Positions 12,088-25,800 of a stretch of 64,000 nt of DNA are shown here, one piece after another; the first letter of the stretch is position 1, and each line of letters begins with the position of its first letter. The position numbers and the translations under genes were made by a program. The notes beneath the pieces were generated by a model. That model was given only the letters and a program-made list of their open reading frames with translations, ran no database searches and was not told where the DNA came from. The DNA is taken from assembly GCA_903813345.2 (NCBI GenBank), contig CAIIXF020000007.1, forward strand, positions 8,249,730-8,313,729. Reading direction: 5' to 3'. This stretch comes from Owenia fusiformis. Taxonomy: Eukaryota; Annelida; Polychaeta; Sabellida; Oweniidae.

Positions 12088-14825
12088 ATTGAGAATATCA
12101 CTATGATATTTTCATGTACGATGCACAATGCAACGAAGTGGGAACTTTTTGCTGATAAGCATTCTGCTCTCTAGTCCTGTTTTCAACAGCTTTTGATTCA
12201 CATTGTTTTTAAGATATGTTTTATCTTTCCTCGTTTATATAATGGAGCTGTCACACTTAAAAGGCCATCGTTCGCCACCGTGTGAATACTTTGGGCAGAC
12301 GACATGGATAATTTATTAATTGTTTTTTGTATTTGGTATGATGGGGGATAGAACGGCCTCTTCTCTAAAAAATAAGTCAATACCCCAGCCAAATTTTATA
12401 TACAGTGAACCCCCAGGGACCAGTCTTAACCCATTCTGCCAAGCCCAGTACTGCATGAAAGAACTAAATCCCCTAAGGATCCTCAACTCCAGAATGGTCA
12501 AAACAAGCCTTCATTTCAACAGAAACGGTTGATATTCACTTGGATAAGGATGTAAGCTTTCTTAGTGAAATAGTTAATACTGCTCCCGTAGAGTGTGAGT
12601 AGTGGATTGGAAAATATTTAAATTATCGAGAAAGTATTCACTTGACAATTTATCGTTGACGACATACAGTGTATGCAACATAACAATTTTCATTCGCTGT
12701 AATTTGCTACAATCGCTCGAAAATAAATTAAAAAACGAAAGAAAAATATATATCGATAGTTTTATCTACATTATTTGCCGATTTCTTTAGAAATGTTAGA
12801 GGCTGACTGGGAACATTGTTTATAAATCTTGGCATGGGTTTATTCTTGATCGATCGGTGTAGGCAAAGTCAATGAGAATATTTGGAAAAAATCATGTGAT
12901 GAAATAAAAAAGTAACACAAAATTCAAGACCATAGAATAAATGACAATGCAATTTGATAGAATATATGCCAAGTACACTTGAAGATTATTTTACAATGTT
13001 TGGGGGTTTTATTTGACGATAGAACGATAAATGCACGTTAATGATAAACCAGCAATATCGAGCATGTAACAATACTTTGAACACTGCCTTCACTACCACA
13101 GCAGAAGTGATCTTTGTTTAGGTTAATCTTCAGCTTAACAGTATAACAATAGCCAAGGAAGAGATAGTACCTATACTATTTGATCTTGATTCTTGAACCA
13201 TACGATATCTAACACTAAGTGCCCAATGTACACACTTGTAGGATCCTCTTCAAGAATTTGGAAACATCACCTCAATTACTAGAGTATAGTACATTAGTGC
13301 ACCACATGTAAAAGACATGTAAAATTGGCATTTTAAAAATTGATCGAAATTGTTATCAATTTTGACTCATGTAAATGAGAAAAAACTAAAATAAAATGTT
13401 AAACCTATCGGATACTGAGCCTGATTTGCCAGACTTTTGGATGAGAGTGTATGTGACCTCTTCTCTGCAGATAAAAACTCCCTGATAAATCGATATAATG
13501 AGAGCAATCAATTCAAGTACAAAAGTAAGAGAATCTGCTTGAAAAGTATTTTGTCTAAATGTCATTGAAAGACTTTTGTCTGTTTAGATAAGTACAGGAA
13601 AGGCCATTTTAAAACTACAACATAGACATATTTTGACATATACACTGAAGTTTTGCGAAACATGTTTAGATATTTGGATTAACGAAACAAAATCTAGTGG
13701 ATTTAATTGTCGACATAGAATACTGAATCAAAGTACTAATTGGTGTAACAGTAACAACAGGTACGATAGGCTAATTACCGTTACTATAACAACAAAAATA
13801 TAGTACACGGCTTTGTTTTTATAATTTTGAGTCACTCGCTTTTAAGTTTTATTTCATTTCAATGTCACAGGTTTAAAAAGTTACATTTTGAAACATGTGT
13901 ATAAATATGAATAAAAGTTGACATTTGCTTAGGATACACCATGCAATCATGATATTGACCTGTCATAAACATTCATTTAATGGCACTGGCAGAATACATG
14001 ATTTTTAGAAATAGAAATACCATAGAATATGTTATCAGTTTTAATGATGGACAATGCCAGACAATTTGACATACACATGTTATTCATTGAAAACCATCTG
14101 CGAACGGATAAGCTCGGAGATCGGAGGGATTAGAGTTTATAAAAACTAGAATTTATCTATTCCTACAGACTATTCCAGTATAAAGTTTAAAAACTAAGTT
14201 GTATTATCCCATTTTTGGAAAAAATGTTATAAATGTACATCGACACAGAGTCTCTGAGCGCCATTGTAACCAATACCATTCAACGAGGTACGTAATGTTT
14301 TCTAGCTTTAACATTAACAAAATTGTTAAGAAACCGAACGCAAATTTCCGAACTCAAATTGTTAAAGAGGCCGAATGCAAATCGTTAAAGACGCCGAAAT
14401 CCGAACGCCGAACATCGTCCACAAAAAGTTTGAGACTGCAACACTATGTCACCATTTTTGGAGGTGACATAAAAACGATGGCACCTTTTTGATAATGATT
14501 TTTAGCGATGTAAAAACTATTTCAATACAGCGTTATTTAAGTGCACTTTTTCTGTATTTTAAATGTAAAGGCTGACTGGTGTATAACCCCCTTAATAAAT
14601 AATCCGTGTGGTATGTATCAATTGAGTTATCGGATGAATACATTCATTAAATACCATTACAATATAGTTCAGCCTACCTATAAACATGTGTATGCTCAAG
14701 TCAGGTACTTAGTCTAGGATATTGCTGTACCACATATTGTAAACATTTATTAGTTTCATTGATTAAAACAATAGTAAGTGAAATATGGATCTATGACTTC
14801 TGGCATAAAAGGACGCTACATACAT
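12088..14825. other. Upstream region of the lyase gene and intergenic DNA; no gene seen
   Basis: The first few hundred bases must hold the promoter of the minus-strand lyase gene, but no convincing TATA or initiator could be picked. The rest is AT-rich with short frames only. A member of the dispersed GTCACCACC repeat family lies at 14361-14470. Confidence 0.5.
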
Positions 14826-16174
14826 ATTGTACTATGATAAGATCCGGTAAGTTCAAAGAAGCATCCACGATATAGGACACCAAAAGTAAGGTCTGGTATA
14901 AGGTCGTAGATGCGTGCTCATATAATACACCAAAGGTAAGATCCAGTAAGTTCAAACAAGCATCCACGTGCACAATATAGGACACCAAAAGTAATGTCTG
15001 GTAAGGTCGTAGATGCATGCTCATATAATACACCAAAGATCCCAAAGGTAAGATCCAGGAAGTTGATAGAAGCATCCACAAAATAGGACACCAAAAGTAA
15101 TGTCTGGTAAGATCGTAGATGCATGCTCATATAATACACCAAAGATCCCAAAGGTAAGATCCAGGAAGTTGATAGAAGCATCCACAAAATAGGACACCAA
15201 AAGTAATGTCTGGTAAGATCGTAGATGCATGCTCATATAATACACCAAAGATCCCAAAGGTAAGATCCAGGAAGTTGATAGAAGCATCCACAAAATAGGA
15301 CACCAAAAGTAATGTCTGGTAAGATCGTAGATGCATGCTCATATAATACACCAAAGATCCCAAAGGTAAGATCCAGGAAGTTGATAGAAGCATCCACAAA
15401 ATAGGACACCAAAAGTAATGTCTGGTAAGATCGTAGATGCATGCTCATATAATACACCAAAGATCCCAAAGGTAAGATCCAGGAAGTTGATAGAAGCATC
15501 CACAAAATAGGACACCAAAAGTAATGTCTGGTAAGATCGTAGATGCATGCTCATATAATACACCAAAGATCCCAAAGGTAAGATCCAGGAAGTTGATAGA
15601 AGCATCCACAAAATAGGACACCAAAAGTAATGTCTGGTAAGATCGTAGATGCATGCTCATATAATACACCAAAGATCCCAAAGGTAAGATCCAGGAAGTT
15701 GATAGAAGCATCCACAAAATAGGACACCAAAAGTAATGTCTGGTAAGATCGTAGATGCATGCTCATATAATACACCAAAGATCCCAAAGGTAAGATCCAG
15801 GAAGTTGATAGAAGCATCCACAAAATAGGACACCAAAAGTAATGTCTGGTAAGATCGTAGATGCATGCTCATATAATACACCAAAGATCCCAAAGGTAAG
15901 ATCCAGGAAGTTGATAGAAGCATCCACAAAATAGGACACCAAAAGTAATGTCTGGTAAGATCGTAGATGCATGCTCATATAATACACCAAAGATCCCAAA
16001 GGTAAGATCCAGGAAGTTGATAGAAGCATCCACAAAATAGGACACCAAAAGTAATGTCTGGTAAGATCGTAGATGCATGCTCATATAATACACCAAAAGT
16101 AAGATCCAGTAAGTTATAAAAGCATCCACAAAGGTCACCAAAAGTAAGGTCGTAGATGCATGCTCATATAACAC
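14826..16174. repeat. 106-bp tandem array, about 12-13 copies
   Basis: Identical 106-bp units recur at exact spacing (for example minus-strand frames restart at 15021, 15127, 15233 and so on to 15869). Inner units appear identical base for base; the outermost units are diverged or truncated. Each unit leaves a 90-codon minus-strand frame that overlaps its neighbours; these frames look like repeat artefacts rather than genes. The array lies about 650 bases upstream of the FRRS1-like start codon. Confidence 0.95.
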
Positions 16175-16826
16175 TGATTTGAACTTGCTTCAAATTGATC
16201 AAACATTTTCAAAATCATGTACACGTTTTCAGGAATTCACATCTGACCTCAAATTTGAGATTTGACCCTCAATTTTGAACAAAATACTCAATCGGCCGGG
16301 CGCCGGTCGAAGAATCGGAGCAAATATGACCCGGGCATACGAGCTGAGCTGAGGTTATGTGATCGAGGCATGACACCGTGCAACGTACATTATATATATA
16401 TATGATACTATAGTTACAATTAGGTCATTCCTTGTTATAAACAGAGGGGGGCAATATAGTTTGAATGGTCATATAGGCTTTACAACTGTGCGATCTCAGT
16501 GCTGTTGATTTCTGCCTTTAGGATCGATTAACCCTTGACGCTCTGTCAATTCATTTAGCAGGGCTTTTGATGTAAAGGTTTATTCAAATCATTCAAAGAG
16601 TGTGGTTTAAAGCTCTGTTTGAAAAATCTTTAAAAACAAAATAAATACAAGGTCCAACCGTTGTTAGTCGACATTTCCAGTACTCTCCCGGCAGGGAGTA
16701 CGGTTTGCCAATTTTTGCCAAATTTGATGGGAAATGTCTGCTTGGATAATCGGATTAAACAGTTTTGATGGTGTTTCGCTTTATTACAGATATACCGTTG
16801 TGAGGGTACAATCTAAAGCCCAATCC
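16175..16826. other. Presumed promoter/5' UTR region of the FRRS1-like gene
   Basis: No gene is visible. A TA dinucleotide run sits near 16391-16402. The reading frame of the next gene is open from an upstream ATG at 16734, but the hydrophobic signal peptide begins at 16827, so the segment 16734-16826 is most likely 5' UTR. Confidence 0.4.
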
Positions 16827-19800
16827 ATGAAAATGCTGAATCTCTTATGGACATTGATGGTCTTAACGGTTGCCCTGACAATCACGTATGGCTACCCTTC
16901 AGGAGCACCCCCTCAGGCATGCGGAACCATGACCCCCGGACATCACGTCGAGGCACAGACTTCTCCTGCTCCTTACTCTACAAATATTTCACAAACAAGC
17001 TACAAAGGAGGAGATACGATAACAGGTACGAAATATGAGTAATCAATGAGTGACAATAATATACCTTATATACAATTCTAAAGCCCATTTCAATGTTTTA
17101 TTTTCGTTATTTACTAAAAAACATTTACTAAAATATTTCGGATTGTTTGTCGTTTGGATAATCGAATTGGTGGCCTCTTATGTTTTGATGCATATCTACC
17201 ATGCAATTTTCGAAAAATTAACATGGCTGAAACGAACCGTTTCGGTAACCAGCGTAATCGAGTGGATCACCAGTGAATTTGTGCATGCTCTTCTTAGTAT
17301 AGTTTATTCATTTGCAATATTATAATACGGTGTAACATACTACAGTAATATAAAACGGTAATTTGCAAACGCCGAAATATTGTGAACAGTAATTCCCTGA
17401 AATGTACGTTTTAGTGACGCTGACCCAGACTGGCAAAAACAACTTTGTTGGATTCATGATAGAAGCAAGAAGGGCGGACTTCAGAGAGAAACAAGATGAA
17501 ATTATCGGATTCTTCACACCTGTTAATGGTACAAGATTAGCATGCAATGGTACTCTTGGAGTAAGTTACTACATTTCTGTTCAGTGAATAATATTCATAA
17601 TATGTAACTTTCCCTACTTTGATACAAGGCATAGACATGCAAAATGTCACCACCTGCCATTTGTTATAGACCGGCCGAATGCTAACCGTCGAACACCGTT
17701 CACAAAAAAAGTCGGAGACTATAACAATATGTCACAACTTGCGGTAATGACATATTTATATCAAATCTGGGAAAATTGATTGTTTTACTTTTAAATTGAA
17801 CAACGAAACAGGAGCGCTTTTATGCGTGCTGCTTAAGCAACTCATCTCAATATATGCTACGTCTAAGACCTCTATCAAATCCCTATTTAGCTAAATATAA
17901 CTCAATTCCCCTTGGAATAAAATAAATGTTGTTTTTAGAACGCCTTAACGCACAGTGAGCAAGCTCCTCACGGGCCCTTAACGGTGATTTGGACAGCTCC
18001 GGCAAAGGCTCAGGGGCATTTGGTCTTCAAGTGAGCATTGTTTATGAAATTATAAAGTATTGTTGTGCACATCTAGATACAAGAATTGTTGAGTTTAAAG
18101 TGGCGACAAAGAATAGAGAGAGAGAGAAAAACATCCAAATAATCTAACTAATCTTAAAAACAAATATTTTGGAATTGTGTAAATATGTTCTTTGGAAAGT
18201 TCCTTGCAGCTCGTCTTTAGCTTTATTGTTTTCTGAAGCCCCTTTATTTATATATTCACCTTATTCACTCACTTGTTTATTATAGGGTGACATACTTGCA
18301 GGATTTTAGCACATTCTGGATAGACACGGAATCTCCTGTCCTATATGACCCAACAGCGCCACCTTTAGAAGAGCCCACGACACCACACGGAGTAAATTTA
18401 CATTAGATAATATTAAAAGCAGATAATAAAAGCACTTCATAACATAACAAAACAAAGTACATCTTGACCTTTTTAGTAGTTTAAGTAAATAAACACTTGA
18501 GTATTATTGAAAAGATGAGGTTACGTTAGACTAATGCAGACACACTCTTAGCCCTTTCTTACGCGATGTCAAGGCGATGGGCAACGTCTAGACAGGTGTC
18601 ATACATTGTTTTCCAATTAGCCAGCAAACATACTGTCTAGAGTTGATATTGTTTCGGTATCATTTTGAAGAGTAAGATGTTGTCAAGTAAAAAACAATAG
18701 GGTGATTTAAGTACATGTATAAGTAGTTTTACTTATTACATGTCAACATACATTGACAATTACCGCATATTGACAGTAATCTTATAATGGCAATTACCAT
18801 ATATTGGAAGTAATCATATATTGACTGTTAACTGGCCAAAAATTCTTTCAAAATGATGCAGTTTTCACCATTCTGACCACTTTTCAAGTGACTTTGGCCA
18901 TTTTTGGGCCGAAGTTGTCAAAAGTGAACTTTTAAAAGTGACCCCCCCCCCTTGCCAACCCGTGGCGATGGGCCAGACATACGAGGGTATATCATGAAGT
19001 TCTCATAATATCTCTCTTAATTTTTTTATTTTTCAATATAACAGAAATACTATTTAAGAAATGGTTGCCATAGTAACCGGAAATAGAGGCACCCGGGGCA
19101 AATAAAATTCGTGCAAGAATAGCCCCAACTAACCATGTTTAAATGCATAATAAGCTATCAAATAAGCTATGAAACACATCAAATTGTTAAATACCATGTT
19201 TTCTTGACTGATTTGAACTATTATAATGGTCATGTAAATTGTGTGCTCTCATAATGGATGATTGTAATGCTTCATTAGAAGTGATGTTAGACACTACAAC
19301 TGGTTTTGTCAAATATTCCAAGGAAAGTCGATTTTCCACTTTAGTTCATCTTAAATAAAAATAGACCACACATAGGGTGTAATTTTGTTGATGTCTTTGC
19401 AACATTTTTATTTAGATCATCTTTAGTGTGGGCAAAGGATTTTTCGAACTGAACTAAACTTTTTATCAGTATGAATATTATTTTTCTGATGATCCCTTCC
19501 CTGCATCTATGCATTATCTTACTCAGTCATTCCTGATCATTAAGCTTTGATTCTCAGAGGCTGGTATCACATCTAATGAAGCATGTAAGCATCCCCTATG
19601 ACATCACATAATTCACATGATCAATTTATTTTATAGTAAAAGCATTTAACAACATATTCAACACAACACAACATTTTAATGTGTCTGATAATTTATGAGA
19701 GTTTATTATGTATATAAACAAGGTTAATTAAACTCATTCTCTCAATTATTTTATTTGCCCAGGGTGCCTTGATTTCCGGTTACTATGACAACCATTACTT

Positions 19801-22800
19801 ATCTAATATTTCTGTTTTACCAAATATTTGTTGATAGATTAATACAGTATTCTATACTGCAGATTCTATGAAAATTTCATTAGAATATATTGAAAAATAA
19901 AAAAATTAGAGAGATATTATGAGAACTTCATGATACACCCTCATATATTCTAAATCACCATTACATTGGAAGATATTAGCAACCACCAGTGGCCTAATGA
20001 GAGTAACAAAGTTTCCTGACAGTTCCCACATAATGACAGTTCACAAATATTGACAGTTCCTATATTGACAGTTTTCGTATATTGAATGACAGTATATTGA
20101 AAGTAACTATATAGATTGGCATTTCCCATATTTGAAAATTCTCATGATTTGTTATGGATTCCGAGTTATGGATAATTGGATATACATCTCATAGTATATC
20201 AAAAATTGGTAGTAAAGAGAATTCAACAAGTATATTATCAAAAGCACACAATTATGTCACTTATCCTTTTGTTACAGACTCAACCACCATGGTCCAATTT
20301 CAACACAACATCGTGTGGAACAACAAAGGGATGCTACAGCGTACCTCAAGGGTGTAGCCCAACCAATAGTGATTGCCAATACTTCGTCTCTTGGCGAGAA
20401 AACAACAAAGACGTTGATTTTGAATTGTATGCTAAAGATGGCGAATATGTTGCAGTCGGCTTCTCACATGATATAATGATGGTTTGTACTAAAATGTATA
20501 TTTGGGCTGGGCAGTCTTTTGTGCCTCTCACTTTTTTGACGAGACAGTATGTCTGTAGAAGGTTGTGATTACAAACGCATTTCCTTGTGGCCAAATGGTA
20601 AAACTAAATCCAGACTTATAGATATAAAGGAGTTGGATATATGCTATTTTCCTCTTTTATTTAATGCTCATTGAAAATATGAACCTTATCTCGATTCACC
20701 CTCCATTTTTAGCCGGACACTAGTGTAGTGGCGTGTTCCATGAATAAGGGCTTCGTTGAAGTCAGCAATTACTACAATAAGGAATATTCTAGTGGACAAC
20801 TCTATCCCGGTGTGAGTATCTCTATATATTAATTCTAAAACTATGTGTTTCATTTGAAAATTTTCTATTTTTAATTCAATAAAGCAGGGAAATATACGAA
20901 AAGTGATATTGTTTATCAAAAATGATGCATAACGAATTTCAAGCACGGTTTTCAAAACATGCGCCTCACCTTGCTTTCACGATATGTTTCACTTTTTTTT
21001 ATCGTATACCACATTTTGCTTTTTATTCATTATCAAATTTCTCATTTCCGTCAATTTAGGCAAAAGTTGGTTTGAACAACACGGAGGGATATTGGACAGG
21101 GAATGACATAAGCTGTAGATTCTCCAGAGCAAAGATCATAACTACAGACCAGTTCAAAAATACACCAAGCCAGTCGATCTTCAACTTGACGCAATCATAT
21201 TATCTTCTTGTTGCAAAGGGACAATCAACTCACGGTTTGTATAACTATACAACAATGATATATAGATAAACATTTTGAACCATGTGTGGAGGGGAGAATG
21301 GATATTGAATACATGTGAATGTCCCCTGGTTACATCACAAAATCTACCATGCACGGCGTTAAAAATCTACACACATACGTATAAGCAGTGTCCAAATGTT
21401 CTTTGAACGTATACACCATTGTAAGAACATTTACAATTCTTCAGTATGACTTGTGTATTTTCTGAAATATGAATTGCTTTCTGATTGTGATAAGGAAATT
21501 TATATCATTTGCAATTGATCACGCCTCGTATTTACCTCTCTGTTGTAGGTGAAATTATGATGCATAGTGTTAAAAGAGGGGAGTTCCCTGTGGTCACGCC
21601 TGATAAGGTGGATTTCTCAAAGTATGACTTGATGTCTGGACGTGCAGTCTATCCCCTGGTCAAACTTCATGGTAAGAGTTTGATTTCCAATTAAGTATTT
21701 TGTCAAATAATTGAATGACAATATAAGTATGATAAATTAAGGTAGGTCCTGTTGGACGAATTTTGACATCAGAAAGCTTACATGTAAAATGTCCAACAAT
21801 CTTTTAATTCCACTCGGCCTACCTTTACTTAGTTATGACTAAATTAATGAAAACATACATATTATATTGGTGATTTGATGATAATCAGGTTTATTGGATT
21901 TCTGTTCGTTTTTTGTTAAAAGCTTTTTTGCCACAATCTCCACAATTGCCACATATTTTATATCATACATCAGTAAAATATGTAAATGGAATTGAAATAC
22001 ATGATTGATCAACCTTTTAGTGGTTGCAACCAATAAATATTTATATATAAAGTATTTTCATTTTGTTGTTATCAAGTTGTGGTCATGACTCTGTCATTAT
22101 TATATTCACTACAGGTATATATGTTTACATTGTCTTCAGTGTTCATTGTGTCTCCCCTGTGTTCTCATTTGCATTCATCATATTTTTCTGGGTCCATTGC
22201 GTTTTCATTATTGTATTCTCATCCTTTTCAACATGTTTTATTGTATTCATTGTTTTCTTGGTGTCTTTCACACATGCAAATGATGAGTGCATTGTTTCCA
22301 GGGTGTTTTATGCTGGTTGCCTGGATGTTGACAGCCACATGTGGAATGCTTATAGCCAGATATTTCAAACTTCACTGGGGATCCAGTACCCTTGGGGGAA
22401 AGAACATTTGGTTCCAGGTAATCTTGAATTTTCAATACATTGGTATAATTAATTTCATTTTTTATTTTTAATTAGACCCATCTTTTTTGAAAGGGTCAAA
22501 AATTAAAACATTAATCACAATATCTATACCTTGTCTAATATCTTATTCTTTATCATCATCAAAATCAAATATTTTTCCTGATGCAATGACTTTGGTTGCA
22601 ATTGGTTCAGTATACTGTCCACTAAACAACTCTATGAAGGGCTTTATTTCTAGATGACATCTCCAACATACAGTATCTCTATCAATGGATCATGATTTAT
22701 TGCGAAGGCGCTCGCTATTTGAGACTAACTATACTGCTTTTTTATGATGTTGAAAATTTATGATGAATGTTTGTTATTTCAGTAGTTCCATGTATACATG

Positions 22801-25800
22801 GCATACTTTTGCTATAATTCTTGATTGTAAATTAATAATTTTCCAGGTGCACATGACATGCATGTTGCTCAGATTTTTATTAATAATTTTCCAGGTACAC
22901 AGGACATGCATGTTGCTCACATTGCTACTTGTCATTGCTGGGGTTGTGGTCATATTTGTATATGTGAAGGGATTCGCTGAGGTAAGATCACAAATATATA
23001 GGACTACATACATCGTAAATCATGATTGTTATTCAAAACAAGAGCATCTAAATTTGTACAAATCACCAAATATAAACTTTAATCTGATTGCTAAATTTTT
23101 TAATGTGGAGTGTACAGGGTGTCCAATAAATAAGGTGAAAGATATTGTAACTTTCTTAATATTGCACCAATCTTGATGAAATTTTCAGAGTTTGTAGCCC
23201 AATGTACAGTATAATATTCAGATTATAATATTTAGTATATATCTTGTTTCAGTGGCACAATGATACTCTCCTAGACCTACACCCCATACTTGGACTAATT
23301 GTTACAGGATTAGTGCTTCTTAATGTAAGTATTTGAAGCTTATTGTTAATCTATGGGCTTTCAATTAGATCTGGTTGAAAGCCCATGGTTAATCCAACAC
23401 TTACACTTCAGGCTGAAAACATCAATTGAAAAATGTTTGTTAAATTACTATTTACCTCTGTGTGGGATAGCGAGGGTAAATTGTTGTAATTAATCTCTTC
23501 AAAAATCACTCCAATGTTTCCAATGTTCACCTCCGTCCTACAATCTTAATCCTGCCGTCCCCCTTTCAATGTTTTTGACAGAAAACCTTAAATGAAATGG
23601 TCTATACTGAAATAAAGTTAGAAAATAGACATTCAAGATATTGATCATCAAATTAAACCTCAACCTATTATTCTAAAAATCGATGAAAGTGCCCCAACAA
23701 AGACAACTGGTACCCAAGACAACTCGTACCCAAGACAACTCGTACCCAAGACAACTAGTACCCAAGACAACTCGTACCAAGATTATTTTCAGTATTATGG
23801 GTGCATGTTAGGGAAAAAATTGAGTCTGTAATGCTTTCATGTTATAATGTGAATCAAATAAGCCTCAATATTCATATATTCTTTTGAATTTAGAAGACAT
23901 TTTTTCTCAATGGATCAGTAAAGCATTTTTTAATAAAAGAAGTGCTTGAAGCGCTTGTTCTCAACATTATTTTGTCAAACATATATATAAATAAATATAA
24001 TTACAACATTAGATCTGACACTTGTTCCAAACACTCATAAACATACAATATTTTGAAAAATGATTATAAATATGTGGAATAAACATATGTCTCTTCACTC
24101 GAACATCCTGAATCTGTGACCAATATGAAATAATAGTCAATATAAATTGAAACTCAGTTCAAAATGTCACAAAATTAAATCAATATCTTCCAAAAATTCT
24201 TCAAACTTTAAACTATTCTGAACAGTATGTTACAATTATAATATGTATATCTATTCACATTCCCAGTCCAACGCTTGATTCAAAACAAAATATATACTTG
24301 GGTACGAGTTGTCTTGGGTACGAGTTATCTTGGGTACAAGTTGTCTTGGGTACGACTTGTCTTGGGTACGAGTTGACCAGTTACCCCCCAAAATAGTAGA
24401 AATAAGATATTTGAATGACTCCCACTGATTTCTTGAGTATTTTTGATTGACAAATATGAAAAATACTATAAAAATGTATTCACTTTTTATTTCTAGCCAA
24501 CAATTGCATTGTTCAGGCCGAGTCCCACTGCTGAGAAGCGTCCCATATTCAACTGGGTTCACTGGGGAATAGGCAACCTGGCACTGGTTGCAGCAAGTAA
24601 GATGCTTTAAATATCCTCATGCCCCAGAGGCTTGGTGGAATAAGATGAAGCTCTCTTTTAAAAGAAAAATTGAACTATGGAATAGGGTAATCTTTAAATG
24701 ATCGAATAAAAGAATAATGATGCATTCAAAAGCATGACATATGAAAACAAACCATGTACTGTATTGACCAAGAAATATTAACGTGGCCCTTGTTAGGGGA
24801 CTTTTTTATCCTGTTTGCTAATGACCAATTAAGTGTACAAGAGTCAAATAAATTATGGATGAAGAATACAATTTAAGGTAGGCTGAGAAGAATTAGTAAA
24901 CTGGCTAATTATTCATTGGTCATTTATACATCTAACAAGGCCCATCAATGATTTTATATTATTTGTTGTATTTTTCATTTTTATTGGCTCACAATTATTT
25001 TGTCATCATAGTGATATTGTTAAATATGATTTATTGATAATAATGATAAATAAACTACAATAACTGACTTTTATTATGATCATTAATTGCAGTGGTGCAG
25101 ATCTACACTGGAGTTGCAATGCCTGGTGCATTTGTAGGGTGGAATGCTACGTGGCTGTTTATTGGCTGGTTGATATTTTATGTCACTGTTTTATTGGTGC
25201 TGGAGTTTTATGAACGTTGTGTTCTTGCCAGGAAAGGTATGTTGAAATTTGCCACAATATGTGTAAACTAACACAGTTATGGTGTTATCCAGATTTATCA
25301 ATTGATTTATACAATGTCTTGTCTTGCCTACCCCCCCCCCCTCCACTCTCTACTTGACCTCCTTATGGAGGCGATTTGTATAGAGCCCGTGGCCTAATTA
25401 ATAATATCTTCTAACTGAGTTTTGAGATATGCCGATTACTCAATTAGTACAAAATTAATACTATACTTAATTAGCACTCTGGCAAAAGTGCACTGATGAG
25501 CACTCATGTCCCGGGTGCTAATTTAGTACTTATTTTGTACTAACTGAGTACACGGTATATGTATGAGTGCTTATTGAGTAATGAAAAATCAATGAAATTA
25601 GAGATGTTTTATCACTCATCATATGAGCACTCATTCAGTACTAAAATGCAATAAATCAGTACTCATGTCATAAGTGCTCATTTAGCACTAGTATTTACCG
25701 AAATGAGTACTCAATTAGTGCAAAAATGCCATGAGTACCAGTTAGTTTTTGACATATCTCCCTGTGAACCAGGGACAGAAGTATACAAAGGGGGACCATA

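Noticed and set aside
12320-12532. 70-codon plus-strand frame upstream of the lyase gene
   Set aside because: No domain, no splice continuity, and a competing minus-strand frame in the same DNA.
14826-16174. CRISPR-like array
   Set aside because: Units are contiguous 106-bp repeats without unique spacers, in an intron-bearing animal genome.
16734-16826. N-terminal extension of the FRRS1-like protein from the ATG at 16734
   Set aside because: The signal peptide starts at 16827; an extension would bury it behind 31 residues.
22063-22471. Two overlapping plus-strand frames of about 130 codons
   Set aside because: Only 22302-22417 is coding, as exon 9 of the FRRS1-like gene; the upstream part is intron with T-rich low complexity.
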